From contig NZ_JAHSTS010000002.1 in the NCBI RefSeq assembly GCF_019145435.1, forward strand, positions 186,001 through 250,000: a stretch of DNA of 64,000 nucleotides, read 5' to 3'. The notes beneath the pieces are model-generated. The model had not been told where the DNA came from, made no database searches, and saw nothing but the letters and a program-made list of their open reading frames with translations. How positions within the stretch are numbered: the stretch's first letter is position 1; every line of letters starts with the position of its first letter. Below, in pieces: positions 8,294 through 17,182 of the stretch. The DNA comes from Pseudomonas ekonensis (GTDB lineage Bacteria > Pseudomonadota > Gammaproteobacteria > Pseudomonadales > Pseudomonadaceae). The translations under genes were made by a program, and so were the position numbers.

Positions 8294-9475
8294 ATGCAAG
8301 ACGTCGTCATTGTTGCCGCCACGCGTACCGCGATCGGCAGTTTCCAGGGTTCGCTGGCCACCGTCTGCGCCGTGGATCTGGGCGCGGCGGTCATCCGCCG
8401 GTTGCTTGAGCAGACCGGCCTGGACGGTGCCCAGGTCGATGAAGTGATCATGGGCCAGGTGCTGACCGCCGGCGCCGGCCAGAACCCGGCGCGCCAGGCT
8501 GCGATCAAGGCCGGCCTGCCCCACGCCGTGCCGGCCATGACCCTGAACAAGGTCTGCGGCTCGGGCCTCAAGGCCCTGCACCTGGGTGCCCAGGCGATCC
8601 GCTGCGGCGACGCCGACGTGATCATCGCCGGCGGCCAGGAGAACATGAGCCTGGCCAACTACGTGATGCCCGGCGCCCGCACCGGCCTGCGCATGGGCCA
8701 CGCCCAGATCGTCGACACCATGATCAGCGACGGCCTGTGGGACGCCTTCAACGACTACCACATGGGCATCACCGCCGAGAACCTGGTGGACAAGTACGGG
8801 ATCAGCCGCGAGCAGCAGGACGCCTTCGCCGCCGCTTCGCAGCAGAAAGCCGCTGCGGCCATCGAGGCCGGGCGCTTCGCCGATGAGATCACCCCGATCC
8901 TGATCCCCCAGCGCAAAGGCGACCCGGTGGCGTTCAAGACCGATGAGCAACCGCGCGGCGACACCACCGCCGAATCCCTGGCCAAACTGCGCCCGGCCTT
9001 CAAGAAGGACGGCAGCGTCACCGCCGGCAACGCATCGTCGCTCAACGACGGTGCCGCCGCCGTGATCATGATGAGCGCCGAAAAGGCCAAGGCCCTGGGC
9101 CTGCCGGTGCTGGCGAAAATCGCGGCCTACGCCAACGCGGGCGTCGACCCGGCGATCATGGGCATCGGCCCGGTCTCGGCCACCCGCCGCTGCCTCGACA
9201 AGGCCGGCTGGTCGCTGGACCAACTGGACCTGATCGAAGCCAACGAAGCGTTCGCGGCCCAATCGCTGGCGGTGGCCAAGGACCTGCAATGGGACCTGGC
9301 CAAGGTCAACGTCAACGGCGGCGCCATCGCCCTCGGCCACCCGATCGGCGCATCGGGCTGCCGCGTGCTGGTGACCCTGCTGCACGAAATGCTCAAGCGC
9401 GACGCGAAGAAGGGTCTGGCGACCCTGTGCATCGGCGGCGGCCAAGGCGTGGCGTTGGCGCTGGAACGGGCGTAA
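8294..9475 (+). CDS. atoB: Acetyl-CoA C-acetyltransferase (thiolase)
   Basis: 393 residues from ATG 8294, with GAGGA formed by the end of dhcB. Thiolase II with nucleophile Cys88 in NKVCGSG, the GHPIGASG motif with the catalytic His, and the second active Cys in LCIGGGQG near the C terminus. It cleaves acetoacetyl-CoA with CoA to two acetyl-CoA, which completes the breakdown of the 3-oxoacyl-CoA made by DhcAB. A strong terminator follows. Confidence 0.95.
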   Translation: MQDVVIVAATRTAIGSFQGSLATVCAVDLGAAVIRRLLEQTGLDGAQVDEVIMGQVLTAGAGQNPARQAAIKAGLPHAVPAMTLNKVCGSGLKALHLGAQAIRCGDADVIIAGGQENMSLANYVMPGARTGLRMGHAQIVDTMISDGLWDAFNDYHMGITAENLVDKYGISREQQDAFAAASQQKAAAAIEAGRFADEITPILIPQRKGDPVAFKTDEQPRGDTTAESLAKLRPAFKKDGSVTAGNASSLNDGAAAVIMMSAEKAKALGLPVLAKIAAYANAGVDPAIMGIGPVSATRRCLDKAGWSLDQLDLIEANEAFAAQSLAVAKDLQWDLAKVNVNGGAIALGHPIGASGCRVLVTLLHEMLKRDAKKGLATLCIGGGQGVALALERA

Positions 9476-9533
9476 GCCCAAAGCGTTCATCAGCGGTCGG
9501 CGGATCCACGACATCCGCCGACCTCTGGCAACA

Positions 9534-9570
9534 AACCCGGCACGGCTTGCGTCGTGCCGGGTTCTTTTTT
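9534..9570 (+). terminator. Intrinsic terminator of the dhcAB-atoB operon
   Basis: Eleven-base-pair stem AACCCGGCACG / CGTGCCGGGTT with an eight-base loop, followed by CTTTTTT. It starts 58 bases after the thiolase stop. Confidence 0.9.
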
Positions 9571-9621
9571 GCCTGGGTTGCGGTGAACCCCTTCAACTTC
9601 GTCGGTGACTGCCCCACCGCC

Positions 9622-10517
9622 ATCGCCAGCAGGCTGGCTCCCACAATTTTTTGCGGTGGCCTGCCAATGCTGCGAACACCACCGGCCCCTGTAGGCGCTT
9701 GCCTGCAAGCGATGGCGGTGGGTCAGGCAATGAGGAGTCGGCTGTGCTGGCCTCATCGCCAGCAAGCTAGCTCCCACAGGTTTTTGCGGTGGCCTGCCAA
9801 TGCTGTGAACACCACCGGCCCCTGTAGGCGCTTGCCTGCAAGCGATGGCGGTGGGTCAGGCAATGAGGATGCCGGCTGTGCTGGCCTCATCGCCAGCAAG
9901 CTAGCTCCCACAGTTTTTTGCGGTGGCCTGCCAATGCTGCGAACACCGCCGGCCCCTGTAGGAGCTTGCCTGCAAGCGATGGCGGTGGGTCAGGCAATGA
10001 GGATGCCGGCTGTGCTGGCCTCATCGCCAGCAAGCTAGCTCCCACAGGTTTTTGCGGTGGCCTGCCAATGCTGTGAACACCACCGGCCCCTGTAGGCGCT
10101 TGCCTGCAAGCGATGGCGGCGGGTCAGGCAATGAGGATGCCGGCTGTGCTGGCCTCATCGCCAGCAAGCTAGCTCCCACAGGTTTTTGCGGTGGCCTGCC
10201 AATGCTGCGAACACCGCCGGCCCCTGTAGGCGCTTGCCTGCAAGCGATGGCGGTGGGTCAGGCAATGAGGATGCCGGCTGTGCTGACCTCATCGCCAGCA
10301 AGCTAGCTCCCACAGGTTTTTGCAGTGGCCTACCAATGCTGCGAATACCACCCCTGTAGGAGCTTGCCTGCAAGCGATGGCGGTGGGTCAGGCAATGAGG
10401 AGTCGGCTGTGCTGGCCTCATCGCCAGCAAGCTAGCTCCCACAGGATTCCGCGTTGGGCTGCCATTTCTGTAAACGCCGCTGACCCCTGTGGGAGCTAGC
10501 TTGCTAGCGATAGGGCC
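9622..10517. repeat. Tandem array of REP pairs (BIME-like), period about 134 bp
   Basis: About 900 bases without a gene. A unit made of an inverted REP pair (GTAGGCGCTTGCCTGCAAGC and CATCGCCAGCAAGCTAGCTC) plus unique spacer (GCGGTGGCCTGCCAATGCTG) repeats. The GTAGG core recurs at 9691, 9824, 9958, 10092, 10226 and 10356, which gives spacings of 133, 134, 134, 134 and 130 bases. A single, more diverged REP at about 10487-10517 closes the array. Copies differ by scattered point changes (GGCGC or GGAGC, CTAGC or CTGGC). The block separates the dhc operon from mntH. The open frames across it are repeat-encoded and not genes. Confidence 0.95.
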
Positions 10518-10542
10518 GGTGCGGCCCCCGCAATTGTGAAGG

Positions 10543-11862
10543 TCAAGCAAGCAGCTGCAGGATCAGCCAACTGTTGGCCCCGCTGATCACCGCAAACAGC
10601 CCCCACGCCAACACCCGGGTCGGCAAGCGGTTCACGAACGGCCCCATCAGTCGCCGGTCATTGGTCATGCGGATCAGCGGGTACAGGGCGAACGGCAGTT
10701 GCAGGCTCAACACCACCTGGCTCAGCACCAAGAGCTTGCCCACCGCCCCGTCGCCCATCAGCCACACGCCGATGAACGCCGGGATCAGCGCCAGCCCCCG
10801 GGTGATCAGGCGCCGCTGCCAGCAGGGGATCCGCAGGTTCAGGAACCCTTCCATGATCACCTGGCCGGCGATGGTGCCGGTGAACGTCGAACTCTGCCCG
10901 GACGCCAACAGCGCCACGCCGAACAGCACGCTGGCCAGCGCCCCGCCCACCAGCGGGTCCAACAGGTGATAGGCGTCCTGGATGTCCGTGACGTCGGTGT
11001 GCCCGGACTGGTGGAACGCCGCCGCCGCGAGAATCAGGATCGCCGCGTTGACCAGCAGCGCCAGCGCCAGTGAGCCGATGGTGTCGATGCGCGCCAGTTT
11101 CACCGCGTCCTGCTTGCTGGCCTGGTCCTTGCCGATCAGCCGCGTTTGCACGATGGACGTGTGCAGGTACAGGTTGTGCGGCATCACCGTGGCGCCGAGG
11201 ATGCCGATCGCCAGATACAGCGGCGCCGCTTCGCCGATGGCCGACAACGACGGCTTGAAGCCCTGGGCGACGTCCGGCCAATACGGTTTGATCAGCAGCA
11301 GCTCCACGAAAAAGCACACGCCGATGGTGCCCACCAGCACCAGCATGATCGCCTCCAGCCGCCGGAAACCACGGTTCTGCAGGGCCAGCACCAGCAGCGT
11401 GTCGAACGCCGTGAGGGCGATGCCGACACTCAGCGAGCACCCCAACAGCAAATGAAACGCCAGCGCGCAACCGAGCACTTCGGCCAGGTCGGTGGCGATG
11501 ATCGAAATTTCCGCCAGGCCCCATTGCAGCCGCGCCGTGCCGGTGCTGTAGCGCTCACGGGACAGTTGCGCCAAATCCCGCCCCGTGGCGATGCCCAGGC
11601 GCGAACACAGGCATTGGACGACCATCCCCGCCAGGCTCGCCAGCAGCACCACGAACAGCAGGCTGTAGCCGAACCGCGACCCGGCCTCGATGGCCGTCGC
11701 CCAGTTGCCCGGATCCATGTAGCCGATGGACACCAACAGACCGGGGCCGGCGAAGCGCAGCACACGCTTGAAGAATGAAGCGCTCGGATCGACCGTGACG
11801 CTGCCGGCCACTTCCGGCGGGCAGAACGGCGCGGTGCCGACCTTGGGCAGACTGAATTTCAC
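10543..11862 (-). CDS. mntH: NRAMP-family divalent metal (Mn2+) transporter MntH
   Basis: 439 residues from the GTG at 11860-11862, which has a weak GGA upstream. A TTG at 11880 is also in frame; the true start is uncertain. About eleven membrane helices. The diagnostic DPGN metal-binding motif of helix 1 is in GYMDPGNWATAIEAG, and helix 6 carries ILGATVMPHNLYLH with the MPH metal site. It imports Mn2+, and to a lesser degree Fe2+, with protons across the inner membrane. It is divergent from a small membrane protein gene, with a perfect TTTGTATACAAA palindrome between them. Confidence 0.93.
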   Translation of the reverse strand: MKFSLPKVGTAPFCPPEVAGSVTVDPSASFFKRVLRFAGPGLLVSIGYMDPGNWATAIEAGSRFGYSLLFVVLLASLAGMVVQCLCSRLGIATGRDLAQLSRERYSTGTARLQWGLAEISIIATDLAEVLGCALAFHLLLGCSLSVGIALTAFDTLLVLALQNRGFRRLEAIMLVLVGTIGVCFFVELLLIKPYWPDVAQGFKPSLSAIGEAAPLYLAIGILGATVMPHNLYLHTSIVQTRLIGKDQASKQDAVKLARIDTIGSLALALLVNAAILILAAAAFHQSGHTDVTDIQDAYHLLDPLVGGALASVLFGVALLASGQSSTFTGTIAGQVIMEGFLNLRIPCWQRRLITRGLALIPAFIGVWLMGDGAVGKLLVLSQVVLSLQLPFALYPLIRMTNDRRLMGPFVNRLPTRVLAWGLFAVISGANSWLILQLLA

Positions 11863-11957
11863 GCACACATCCAGAAACAAGTGGGAAAGGCTCGCAGCTT
11901 AGACGTTTCGCCCGCCGCGCCCAAGGGACGATGTGCCGAGTTTGCCGGGGTCGATTT

Positions 11958-11969
11958 TTTGTATACAAA
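11958..11969. promoter_or_regulatory. Perfect 12-base palindrome TTTGTATACAAA, candidate operator
   Basis: It lies in the 180-base divergent region between mntH and the gene at 12043, embedded in an AT-rich stretch that is well placed for promoter elements. It does not match the E. coli MntR box or a Fur box as I know them. It is closer to GntR-type TGTATACA dyads. Function is inferred from position only. Confidence 0.4.
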
Positions 11970-12042
11970 AATTGTATTTTCCTGAAGCAATCCCTTCGCC
12001 GCGGTGCTACCGTGGCCGCACCCACCCGACGGAGCCCTTCGC

Positions 12043-12828
12043 GTGCTGATCCTCAAACTGTTGCTGATCCCCGGTTTCCTGCTGCTGATCTCTCTGGCCG
12101 GCAAGCGCTGGGGGCCGAGCGTGGCCGGTTGGCTGTCGGGGCTGCCGGTGGTGGTCGGGCCGATCCTGCTGTTCCTCGCCCTTGAGCAGGGCCCCGCGTT
12201 CGCCGCGCAATCGGCGGTGGCGGCGCTGTCGGCCATGTTTGCGATGATCGCGTTCTGCGTCACCTACGCGCAGGTCGCGCAACGGGCGAACTGGCCGTGG
12301 GCGCTGGCGGTTTCCCTCGGCGTCTGGGCACTGCTGGCGGTGGTGCTGTCGCTGATCCCGCCATCGCTGCCGTTCTCGGTGGCGACTGCGGCGACGGCGT
12401 TGCTGGCGGCGCCCCGGCTGTTCCCCAAGGTGCATCCGCTGGTGGGCGGTTCGGCGCCGAAGTCAGACAGGTTGGTCTGGCGGATGGTCGCCGGCGCGGC
12501 GTTGACGCTGGTGGTGACGATGCTGGCCAGCACCGTCGGCGAGCGCTGGAGCGGCCTGCTGGCGGTGTTCCCGGTGCTGGGCAGCGTGATGGCGGTGTTC
12601 TCCCAGCAGACCCGCGGCCCGGCGTTCACCGCCGCGCTGCTGCGGGCGACGGCAACGGGGATGTATTCGTTTTCGGCGTTTTGCCTGGTGCTGGCATTGA
12701 CGCTGCCGAAGTTGGGCTGGTGGGGATTTGCGATGGGGGTCGCCGTCTCTCTGGCCATGCTGCTCGTGACCCGACAACTGGTGACAAGCGCGAACCACAA
12801 ACACACCGGATTGGCCAACCGGCCTTGA
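12043..12828 (+). CDS. Predicted inner-membrane protein of unknown function
   Basis: 261 residues from GTG 12043, with GGAG at 12031-12034. A GTG further upstream (12004) is open but has no ribosome site. It is highly hydrophobic, with about eight predicted membrane helices and short loops (LILKLLLIPGFLLLISLAG at the start, and LGSVMAVFSQQTRGPAFTA in the second half). The two halves have a similar pattern of four helices, and each has a GLPVVVGPI / AVFPVLGSV segment. This suggests an internal duplication of a small transporter-like fold. No named family is recognised. It is divergent from mntH. Confidence 0.8.
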   Translation: MLILKLLLIPGFLLLISLAGKRWGPSVAGWLSGLPVVVGPILLFLALEQGPAFAAQSAVAALSAMFAMIAFCVTYAQVAQRANWPWALAVSLGVWALLAVVLSLIPPSLPFSVATAATALLAAPRLFPKVHPLVGGSAPKSDRLVWRMVAGAALTLVVTMLASTVGERWSGLLAVFPVLGSVMAVFSQQTRGPAFTAALLRATATGMYSFSAFCLVLALTLPKLGWWGFAMGVAVSLAMLLVTRQLVTSANHKHTGLANRP

Positions 12829-12897
12829 TTCAAGCCCAGGCGCCCATCGCTGGAATGGGAGCCTGAAACTCGTCCCTATCTGAACTCGGCTCAATGC

Positions 12898-13197
12898 TCA
12901 CCAGTTGCCGAAGTCGACGAAATCATAAGGGTATGGATCTGAACACTCCGGGCTTGAAGGAGCATCCTTGGGGCAAACCTTCACATCGAACTTCCCCTTG
13001 GCCGGAGGATTGGTCAGATGGATCTGAAAATCCCGGCTGTCGTACTTCTGTGCATTCCCCATCGGGATCCATTGGCCCGAAGCATTTTTGTAGGTGGCCT
13101 GCAGATCCTGTGCGGCCGTCGTGGGAGTAGTGCCGTAGACAGTCTGGAAAAACCCTTCCTGCTTGATGGTGCTGATGATGATTTTTTCGTTGGCCAT
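12898..13197 (-). CDS. Small hypothetical protein (99 aa)
   Basis: Starts at the ATG 13195-13197, with GGAG eight bases upstream (AGCATTGGAGTCACGGAC). No signal peptide or membrane segment is seen. Alternating hydrophobic and polar residues (KIIISTIKQEGFFQTVYG, DFQIHLTNP, GKFDVKVCP) suggest a small all-beta protein, and the C-terminal part has two cysteines. No family is recognised. It is convergent with the membrane protein gene at 12043. A longer upstream extension in frame has no ribosome site. Confidence 0.65.
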   Translation of the reverse strand: MANEKIIISTIKQEGFFQTVYGTTPTTAAQDLQATYKNASGQWIPMGNAQKYDSRDFQIHLTNPPAKGKFDVKVCPKDAPSSPECSDPYPYDFVDFGNW

Positions 13198-13383
13198 GTC
13201 CGTGACTCCAATGCTGATCGCCGTTCGATCAGCTACGCAGCCATTCTTCAAGCCTGACAGACCTCCGTGCACCTGACAGAAATCACAGTTCCGACGGACG
13301 GGCACTTGCCCGCCCCGCACTGGAATATCACGCGCCTGCCATGGGATGATCCACGCCACACGTGAACATCCTTGGAGATTCGA

Positions 13384-13947
13384 ATGTCGTTGCCTCTTAA
13401 GAAAGCCGCCGTTTTACTGCTGGCGGCTGTCACAGCCTTTGGGGCGCTCAACGCTCAGGCTGCCGCCAAGGACAAGGCTGTCGGCGAAAAGGTCTCGATG
13501 CTCGACGGCAAGCTCACCTTCACCCTGCCCAAGGGCTTCGTCGCCGACCCGCTGCCGCCCGGCCCGACCGGCGCCAAGGGCACGATGTACACCAACCAGG
13601 CCACCCGCACCGTGGTCATCGCCGCAGAGAACCAGATTCCCGAAGGCAACAACGTCAAGGACAACGACAGCGCGTTCCTCGACGCCACCGTGACAGACTT
13701 CATCGAAGGCCAGCGCAAGGCGCTGCCGGACTTCAACAAGCTCAGTGAGAAGAGCATCACCCGCAAAGGCAATGGCCTGGGCCTGCGCCAGGTGGACAGC
13801 ACCGCCACCCAGGGCGGCGGCCAGACCCTCAACACCACGCTGATGGCCGGCTCCGGCACCCGGATGGCGCTGGTTCAGGTGATCTCGCGGGCCAGCGACA
13901 AGAGCGGCCACGAAACGCTGGTCAACACGATTCTCAAGGAGAAGTGA
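13384..13947 (+). CDS. Periplasmic protein, possible DcrB/PsbP-like fold
   Basis: 187 residues from ATG 13384, with GGAG at 13374-13377. A clear Sec signal peptide of about 27 residues ends at LNAQA. The mature part begins with GEKVSMLDGKLTFTLPKGF, which recalls the strand order of DcrB and PsbP/Mog1-like domains: a short domain around an amphipathic sheet. No catalytic motif is evident. It is convergent with the esterase gene, and only three bases separate the stops. Confidence 0.8.
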   Translation: MSLPLKKAAVLLLAAVTAFGALNAQAAAKDKAVGEKVSMLDGKLTFTLPKGFVADPLPPGPTGAKGTMYTNQATRTVVIAAENQIPEGNNVKDNDSAFLDATVTDFIEGQRKALPDFNKLSEKSITRKGNGLGLRQVDSTATQGGGQTLNTTLMAGSGTRMALVQVISRASDKSGHETLVNTILKEK

Positions 13948-13950
13948 CCG

Positions 13951-14667
13951 TCAGGGATTGAGCCCCTGGAGCCAGGCGTTCAGATCCCGCAGTTCCGCCG
14001 CGCCGATGCTGTGGCCCACGCCGGGGTAGGCGTGGAACTGCGGCGCGTAGCCCAAGCGCTTCAACAGCGCGTCGGCCTGCGTGCCGTCATGGTAGGGCAC
14101 ACGGTCGTCGGCGGTGCCGTGGCCGATGAAGACCTGCACCGGCGCCGCTGCTCCGGCGGATTCAAGTTCGGCCTTGAGCACCGGCAGCAAGCGCCCGCTC
14201 AACGCAGCGAATCCGCCCACCACCGCTGGCTGGCGCAGCCCCACTTCGTAACTCATCATCGCGCCCTGGCTGAAGCCGATCAGGTACACCCGGGTCGGGT
14301 CGGCGTGGTACTTCTGCGCCGCAGCGGTCACGAAAGCCCGCAGTTTCTGTCCGCTGGCCTTCAGGTCATCGGGCTCGCCGTTGTAGGCCCCTTCGCCCTT
14401 CTTGCGAAACCACTGGAAACGCCCTTCACCCAGCGCCATCGGCGCTTGCACCGACAGGTAGTTGTACTGCGCGGGCAGCTGAAATTTCATGCCGATCAGG
14501 TCGGCCTCGTTGCTGCCGTAGCCGTGCAGGAAAACCACCAGCGGACGCGGTTCGGCATCCGGGTGGACCTGGGCCAGGTAATTGAGCGGCAGATCGGTCT
14601 GCAGCGAGGTCTGGGCCTGGGCGGTGCCGCAGGCCAGGAGGGTCAACAGGGCTAGCGTCTTGAGCAT
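13951..14667 (-). CDS. Secreted carboxylesterase/phospholipase-type alpha/beta hydrolase
   Basis: 238 residues from ATG 14665-14667, with AAGGA upstream; a longer frame is open but unsupported. Signal peptide MLKTLALLTLLACGTAQA. Oxyanion region VVFLHGYGSNEADL, nucleophile elbow GFSQGAMM with Ser, acidic residue in GTADDRVPY, and catalytic His in GVGHSIG. This is the phospholipase/carboxylesterase subgroup that hydrolyses short-chain esters. Cleavage after AQA would place it in the periplasm; the Cys in LLACG could instead be a lipobox, but the match is weak. Confidence 0.88.
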   Translation of the reverse strand: MLKTLALLTLLACGTAQAQTSLQTDLPLNYLAQVHPDAEPRPLVVFLHGYGSNEADLIGMKFQLPAQYNYLSVQAPMALGEGRFQWFRKKGEGAYNGEPDDLKASGQKLRAFVTAAAQKYHADPTRVYLIGFSQGAMMSYEVGLRQPAVVGGFAALSGRLLPVLKAELESAGAAAPVQVFIGHGTADDRVPYHDGTQADALLKRLGYAPQFHAYPGVGHSIGAAELRDLNAWLQGLNP

Positions 14668-14742
14668 GGGGCGTCCTTGGCGGTGGGCCGGGTCAGGGGC
14701 TGAGCCTGGCAGGATCCGCATTCTGTGTCACGGCGAACACCG

Positions 14743-14810
14743 CTATCGCGAGCAGGCTCGCTCCTACAGGGGAACGCGGTCGACTGTGGGAGCGAGCCTG
14801 CTCGCGATGA
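14743..14810. repeat. Inverted pair of REP elements
   Basis: CTATCGCGAGCAGGCTCGCTCC is followed after a short spacer by GTGGGAGCGAGCCTGCTCGCG, its near reverse complement. It lies between the esterase and deacylase genes. Confidence 0.85.
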
Positions 14811-14834
14811 GGCCCTTGAGTCAAACGCACACAC

Positions 14835-15947
14835 TCAGTCGTTGATCAGCTTCCCGGCCCGGATCGGCTCGCGCCCGGCCACTTTCGCCTGCCAGATCCC
14901 CGGCTGGGTGTAGCGCCCGCGGTCGAGGGCGAACAGCACGCCGCTGGTGCCGGCGCGCACGGTGGTGACCCGGTCGCTCAGCGGATCGACCACTTCGAAC
15001 AGCGCATCCCCCTGCTCGACCCACTCCCCCGCGTCACGCAGGAAGCTCACCACGCCATGGTGCGGCGCGAACAGGTATTGGGTGCCTTCGAACGGCATGC
15101 CTTCGCAGCATGCCTGCGGCGCCGCCGGCCAGTCACCGCCGATGAAGCCTTGTTCCGCCAGGAAGCCCAGGATCGCCTCGCAGTTGGCCCGGGCCTGTTC
15201 GACCCGGGTGTCGCCCATGCTGCCCAGCTCCAGGGTGGTCGCCAGGTTGGCCGGCGGAATCGCCGCGTCGGGGAACGCCCGCGCCAGACGCAGCCACGGC
15301 GACGAGCAAGATTCGTCGAACGAGCTGCCGCCGGAATCCTCGCACAGCAGCGCCACGCCGGCCTTCAGGCGGGCGGCCAGGGATTGCCACTGCGGCCAGT
15401 GCTGCGGCAACGCATACAGGTGAATGGCCGCTTCGAAGTCGCAATGCAGATCCAGGGTGATGTCGGCGTCGCAGGCGTGGCGCAGCAGCAGACGGTGCAA
15501 GGCTTCCAGCTGCGAGGCCGGGGCCGGCAGGTCGTCGAGCACCTGGCCCATGGTCTGGCGGATCAGCGCGATGTTGGCGACGGCGTCATCGCCCAGACGC
15601 TCGCCGACCAAGGCCGCCACCGGCGCGCTCAGTTCGACGAACGCACGGTTGAAGTTCTTGCCGCTGCCCAGTTCGAAGCGGCCCATGTGGGCGCTTTGCA
15701 GGTGCTGGTCCAGGCCGATGGGGTTGGCCACCGGCACCAGCTCGATCACGCCTTGCAGGCGTCCTTCGCGCTCCAGCTCGCCCAGGCGCTGCTTGAGCTC
15801 CCAGGCCGTGCGCATGCCCGGCAGTTCATCGGCGTGCAGGCTGGCCTGGATGTACACCTTGCGCGGGCCTGCGCCGAAGCGGAACACACTGAGGGAACGT
15901 TCGCTGCCCAGATGGCTCCAGGGCAGCCGGTGGTCGATGCGTTGCAT
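14835..15947 (-). CDS. Succinylglutamate desuccinylase/aspartoacylase-family deacylase
   Basis: 370 residues from ATG 15945-15947, with AGGAG upstream. Zinc carboxypeptidase-like fold of the AstE/AspA family: zinc ligands in LHADELPG (His and Glu) and in LDLHCDFE (His), and the substrate Arg/Asn region is in GKNFNRAFVE. It is likely to cleave an N-acyl group from an amino acid or related compound in the cytoplasm. A homologue (PA0891) sits inside the arginine/ornithine transport operon aot of P. aeruginosa. Here the gene lies just after an AotJ-like binding protein gene but without permease or ATPase genes. The exact substrate is unknown. Confidence 0.88.
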   Translation of the reverse strand: MQRIDHRLPWSHLGSERSLSVFRFGAGPRKVYIQASLHADELPGMRTAWELKQRLGELEREGRLQGVIELVPVANPIGLDQHLQSAHMGRFELGSGKNFNRAFVELSAPVAALVGERLGDDAVANIALIRQTMGQVLDDLPAPASQLEALHRLLLRHACDADITLDLHCDFEAAIHLYALPQHWPQWQSLAARLKAGVALLCEDSGGSSFDESCSSPWLRLARAFPDAAIPPANLATTLELGSMGDTRVEQARANCEAILGFLAEQGFIGGDWPAAPQACCEGMPFEGTQYLFAPHHGVVSFLRDAGEWVEQGDALFEVVDPLSDRVTTVRAGTSGVLFALDRGRYTQPGIWQAKVAGREPIRAGKLIND

Positions 15948-15984
15948 GGGGAACTCCTGAATCTCGAAGCGGCGGTAAACGCCT

Positions 15985-16032
15985 GTGGGAGCGAGCCTGC
16001 CCGTAGGCCATCGCTTGCAGGCTCGCTCCCGC
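15985..16032. repeat. REP hairpin with 14-base arms
   Basis: GGGAGCGAGCCTGC at 15987-16000 pairs perfectly with 16017-16030. It belongs to the REP family and lies between the deacylase gene and the terminator of the binding-protein gene. Confidence 0.85.
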
Positions 16033-16054
16033 AAGGGTCTCTTGCAATCGCGAA

Positions 16055-16091
16055 AACAAAAAAGTGGCCCCGCCGAGGCGCAGGCCACTTT
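16055..16091 (-). terminator. Intrinsic terminator after the binding-protein gene
   Basis: On the minus strand, AAAGTGGCC / GGCCACTTT form a nine-base-pair stem followed by a run of T. It begins 13 bases past the stop of the periplasmic binding protein. It limits read-through into the deacylase gene downstream. Confidence 0.85.
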
Positions 16092-16103
16092 ATCTACAGC
16101 GTA

Positions 16104-16883
16104 TTAATGGCCGTACACGTCAAAGTCGAAGTACTTGTCCTGCACTTGTTTGTACTTGCCGTTGGCGCGGATTTCGGTGATGGCGGTGTTGAATTTGTCC
16201 GCCAGCTCCTTGTCGCCCTTGCGCACCGCGATGCCGGCGCCGCCGCCGAAGTACTTGGCGTCTTCATAGGTCGGGCCGACGAATTCGAAGCCTTTGCCGG
16301 CGTCGGTCTTCAGGAAGCCGTCGCTCAGGTTGACCGAGTCGGCCAGCATGGCGTCGATGCGGCCGGACACCATGTCCAGGTTGGCCTCTTGCTGCGAACC
16401 GTAGCGCACCAGCTCGATCCCGGCCGGCACCAGCACTTCGGTGGCGTAGCGGTCGTGGGTGCTGGCGCGCAGCACGCCGACTTTCTTGCCCTTGAGCTCG
16501 GTCAGCGGATCCTTGACGCCGGAGCCCGACTTCATCACGAAGCGCGCAGGGGTGTGGTAGTACTTGATGGTGAAATCGACGTTCTTCTTGCGGTCGTCGG
16601 TGATGGTCATGGACGACAGGATCGCGTCGATCTTCTTCACTTTCAGCGCCGGGATCAGGCCGTCGAATTCCTGCTCGACCCAGGTGCATTTGACTTTCAT
16701 CTGTTCGCACAGCGCGTCGCCGATGTCCACGTCGAAACCGGCCAGCTTGCCGTCGGGGGTTTTCATCGAGAACGGAGGGTAACCGGCCTCAATGCCGATG
16801 CGGATCGGCTTGGCGTCGTCGGCCACGGCGGTCAGGGACAGCATCGACAGTGCCAGGGCACCGAACATAACCAGCTTTTTCAT
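16104..16883 (-). CDS. Periplasmic basic/polar amino-acid binding protein (AotJ/HisJ-like)
   Basis: 259 residues with a signal peptide ending near AVADDA. Solute-binding family 3: the mature N terminus reads [20 protein letters not shown], followed by [14 protein letters not shown] and the [15 protein letters not shown] segment typical of lysine/arginine/ornithine and histidine binding proteins. Later come [13 protein letters not shown] and [10 protein letters not shown]. It is the soluble receptor of an ABC importer, but no permease or ATPase gene adjoins it. It must use a complex encoded elsewhere or act as a sensor. It is expressed mainly alone, given the terminator downstream. Confidence 0.92.
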   Translation of the reverse strand: MKKLVMFGALALSMLSLTAVADDAKPIRIGIEAGYPPFSMKTPDGKLAGFDVDIGDALCEQMKVKCTWVEQEFDGLIPALKVKKIDAILSSMTITDDRKKNVDFTIKYYHTPARFVMKSGSGVKDPLTELKGKKVGVLRASTHDRYATEVLVPAGIELVRYGSQQEANLDMVSGRIDAMLADSVNLSDGFLKTDAGKGFEFVGPTYEDAKYFGGGAGIAVRKGDKELADKFNTAITEIRANGKYKQVQDKYFDFDVYGH

Positions 16884-17125
16884 TTATTTCTCCCGTGTGC
16901 GGAGGCTTTTATTGGCAGCTTTCGATTGTCAGGGTTCGGCCTTGCCGGTGATGGCAAAGAAACCGAAGTGGCCGGCAGTCTATGGCGGCTTGCACGGGGC
17001 AAATTGTGTTTAAGCGACAAATACTTACAGAAAATCGGCGAGTGCCTGGCAGGTGGGAAAGGTGTGCGCCATCACGGTGCAAGGACTGTAGGACAAACCC
17101 TCAATCTCACCAGGATCGAGGGCTT

Positions 17126-17157
17126 TTGTGGTGAGGGAACGGGCTTCCTCACCACAA
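17126..17157. repeat. Perfect 11-base-pair hairpin of the GTGGTGAGGGA repeat family
   Basis: TTGTGGTGAGG and CCTCACCACAA flank a ten-base loop. It lies 26 bases past the rhodanese gene stop and could end that transcript, although there is no T run. The remaining ~240 bases of the 299-base gap up to the binding-protein gene hold its promoter and ribosome site (GGGAG) and nothing else recognisable. Confidence 0.75.
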
Positions 17158-17182
17158 CGGACGTTCGTCCTTCAGGCCAGGA

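Noticed and set aside
9289..10038. Open frame of 249 codons across the end of atoB and the REP array
   Set aside because: The frame overlaps atoB in another frame and its second half is the repeat unit translated several times.
9622..10517. Possible CRISPR array
   Set aside because: Units are about 134 bases long and the spacers are also repeated. The repeats are REP palindromes, and no cas gene is near.
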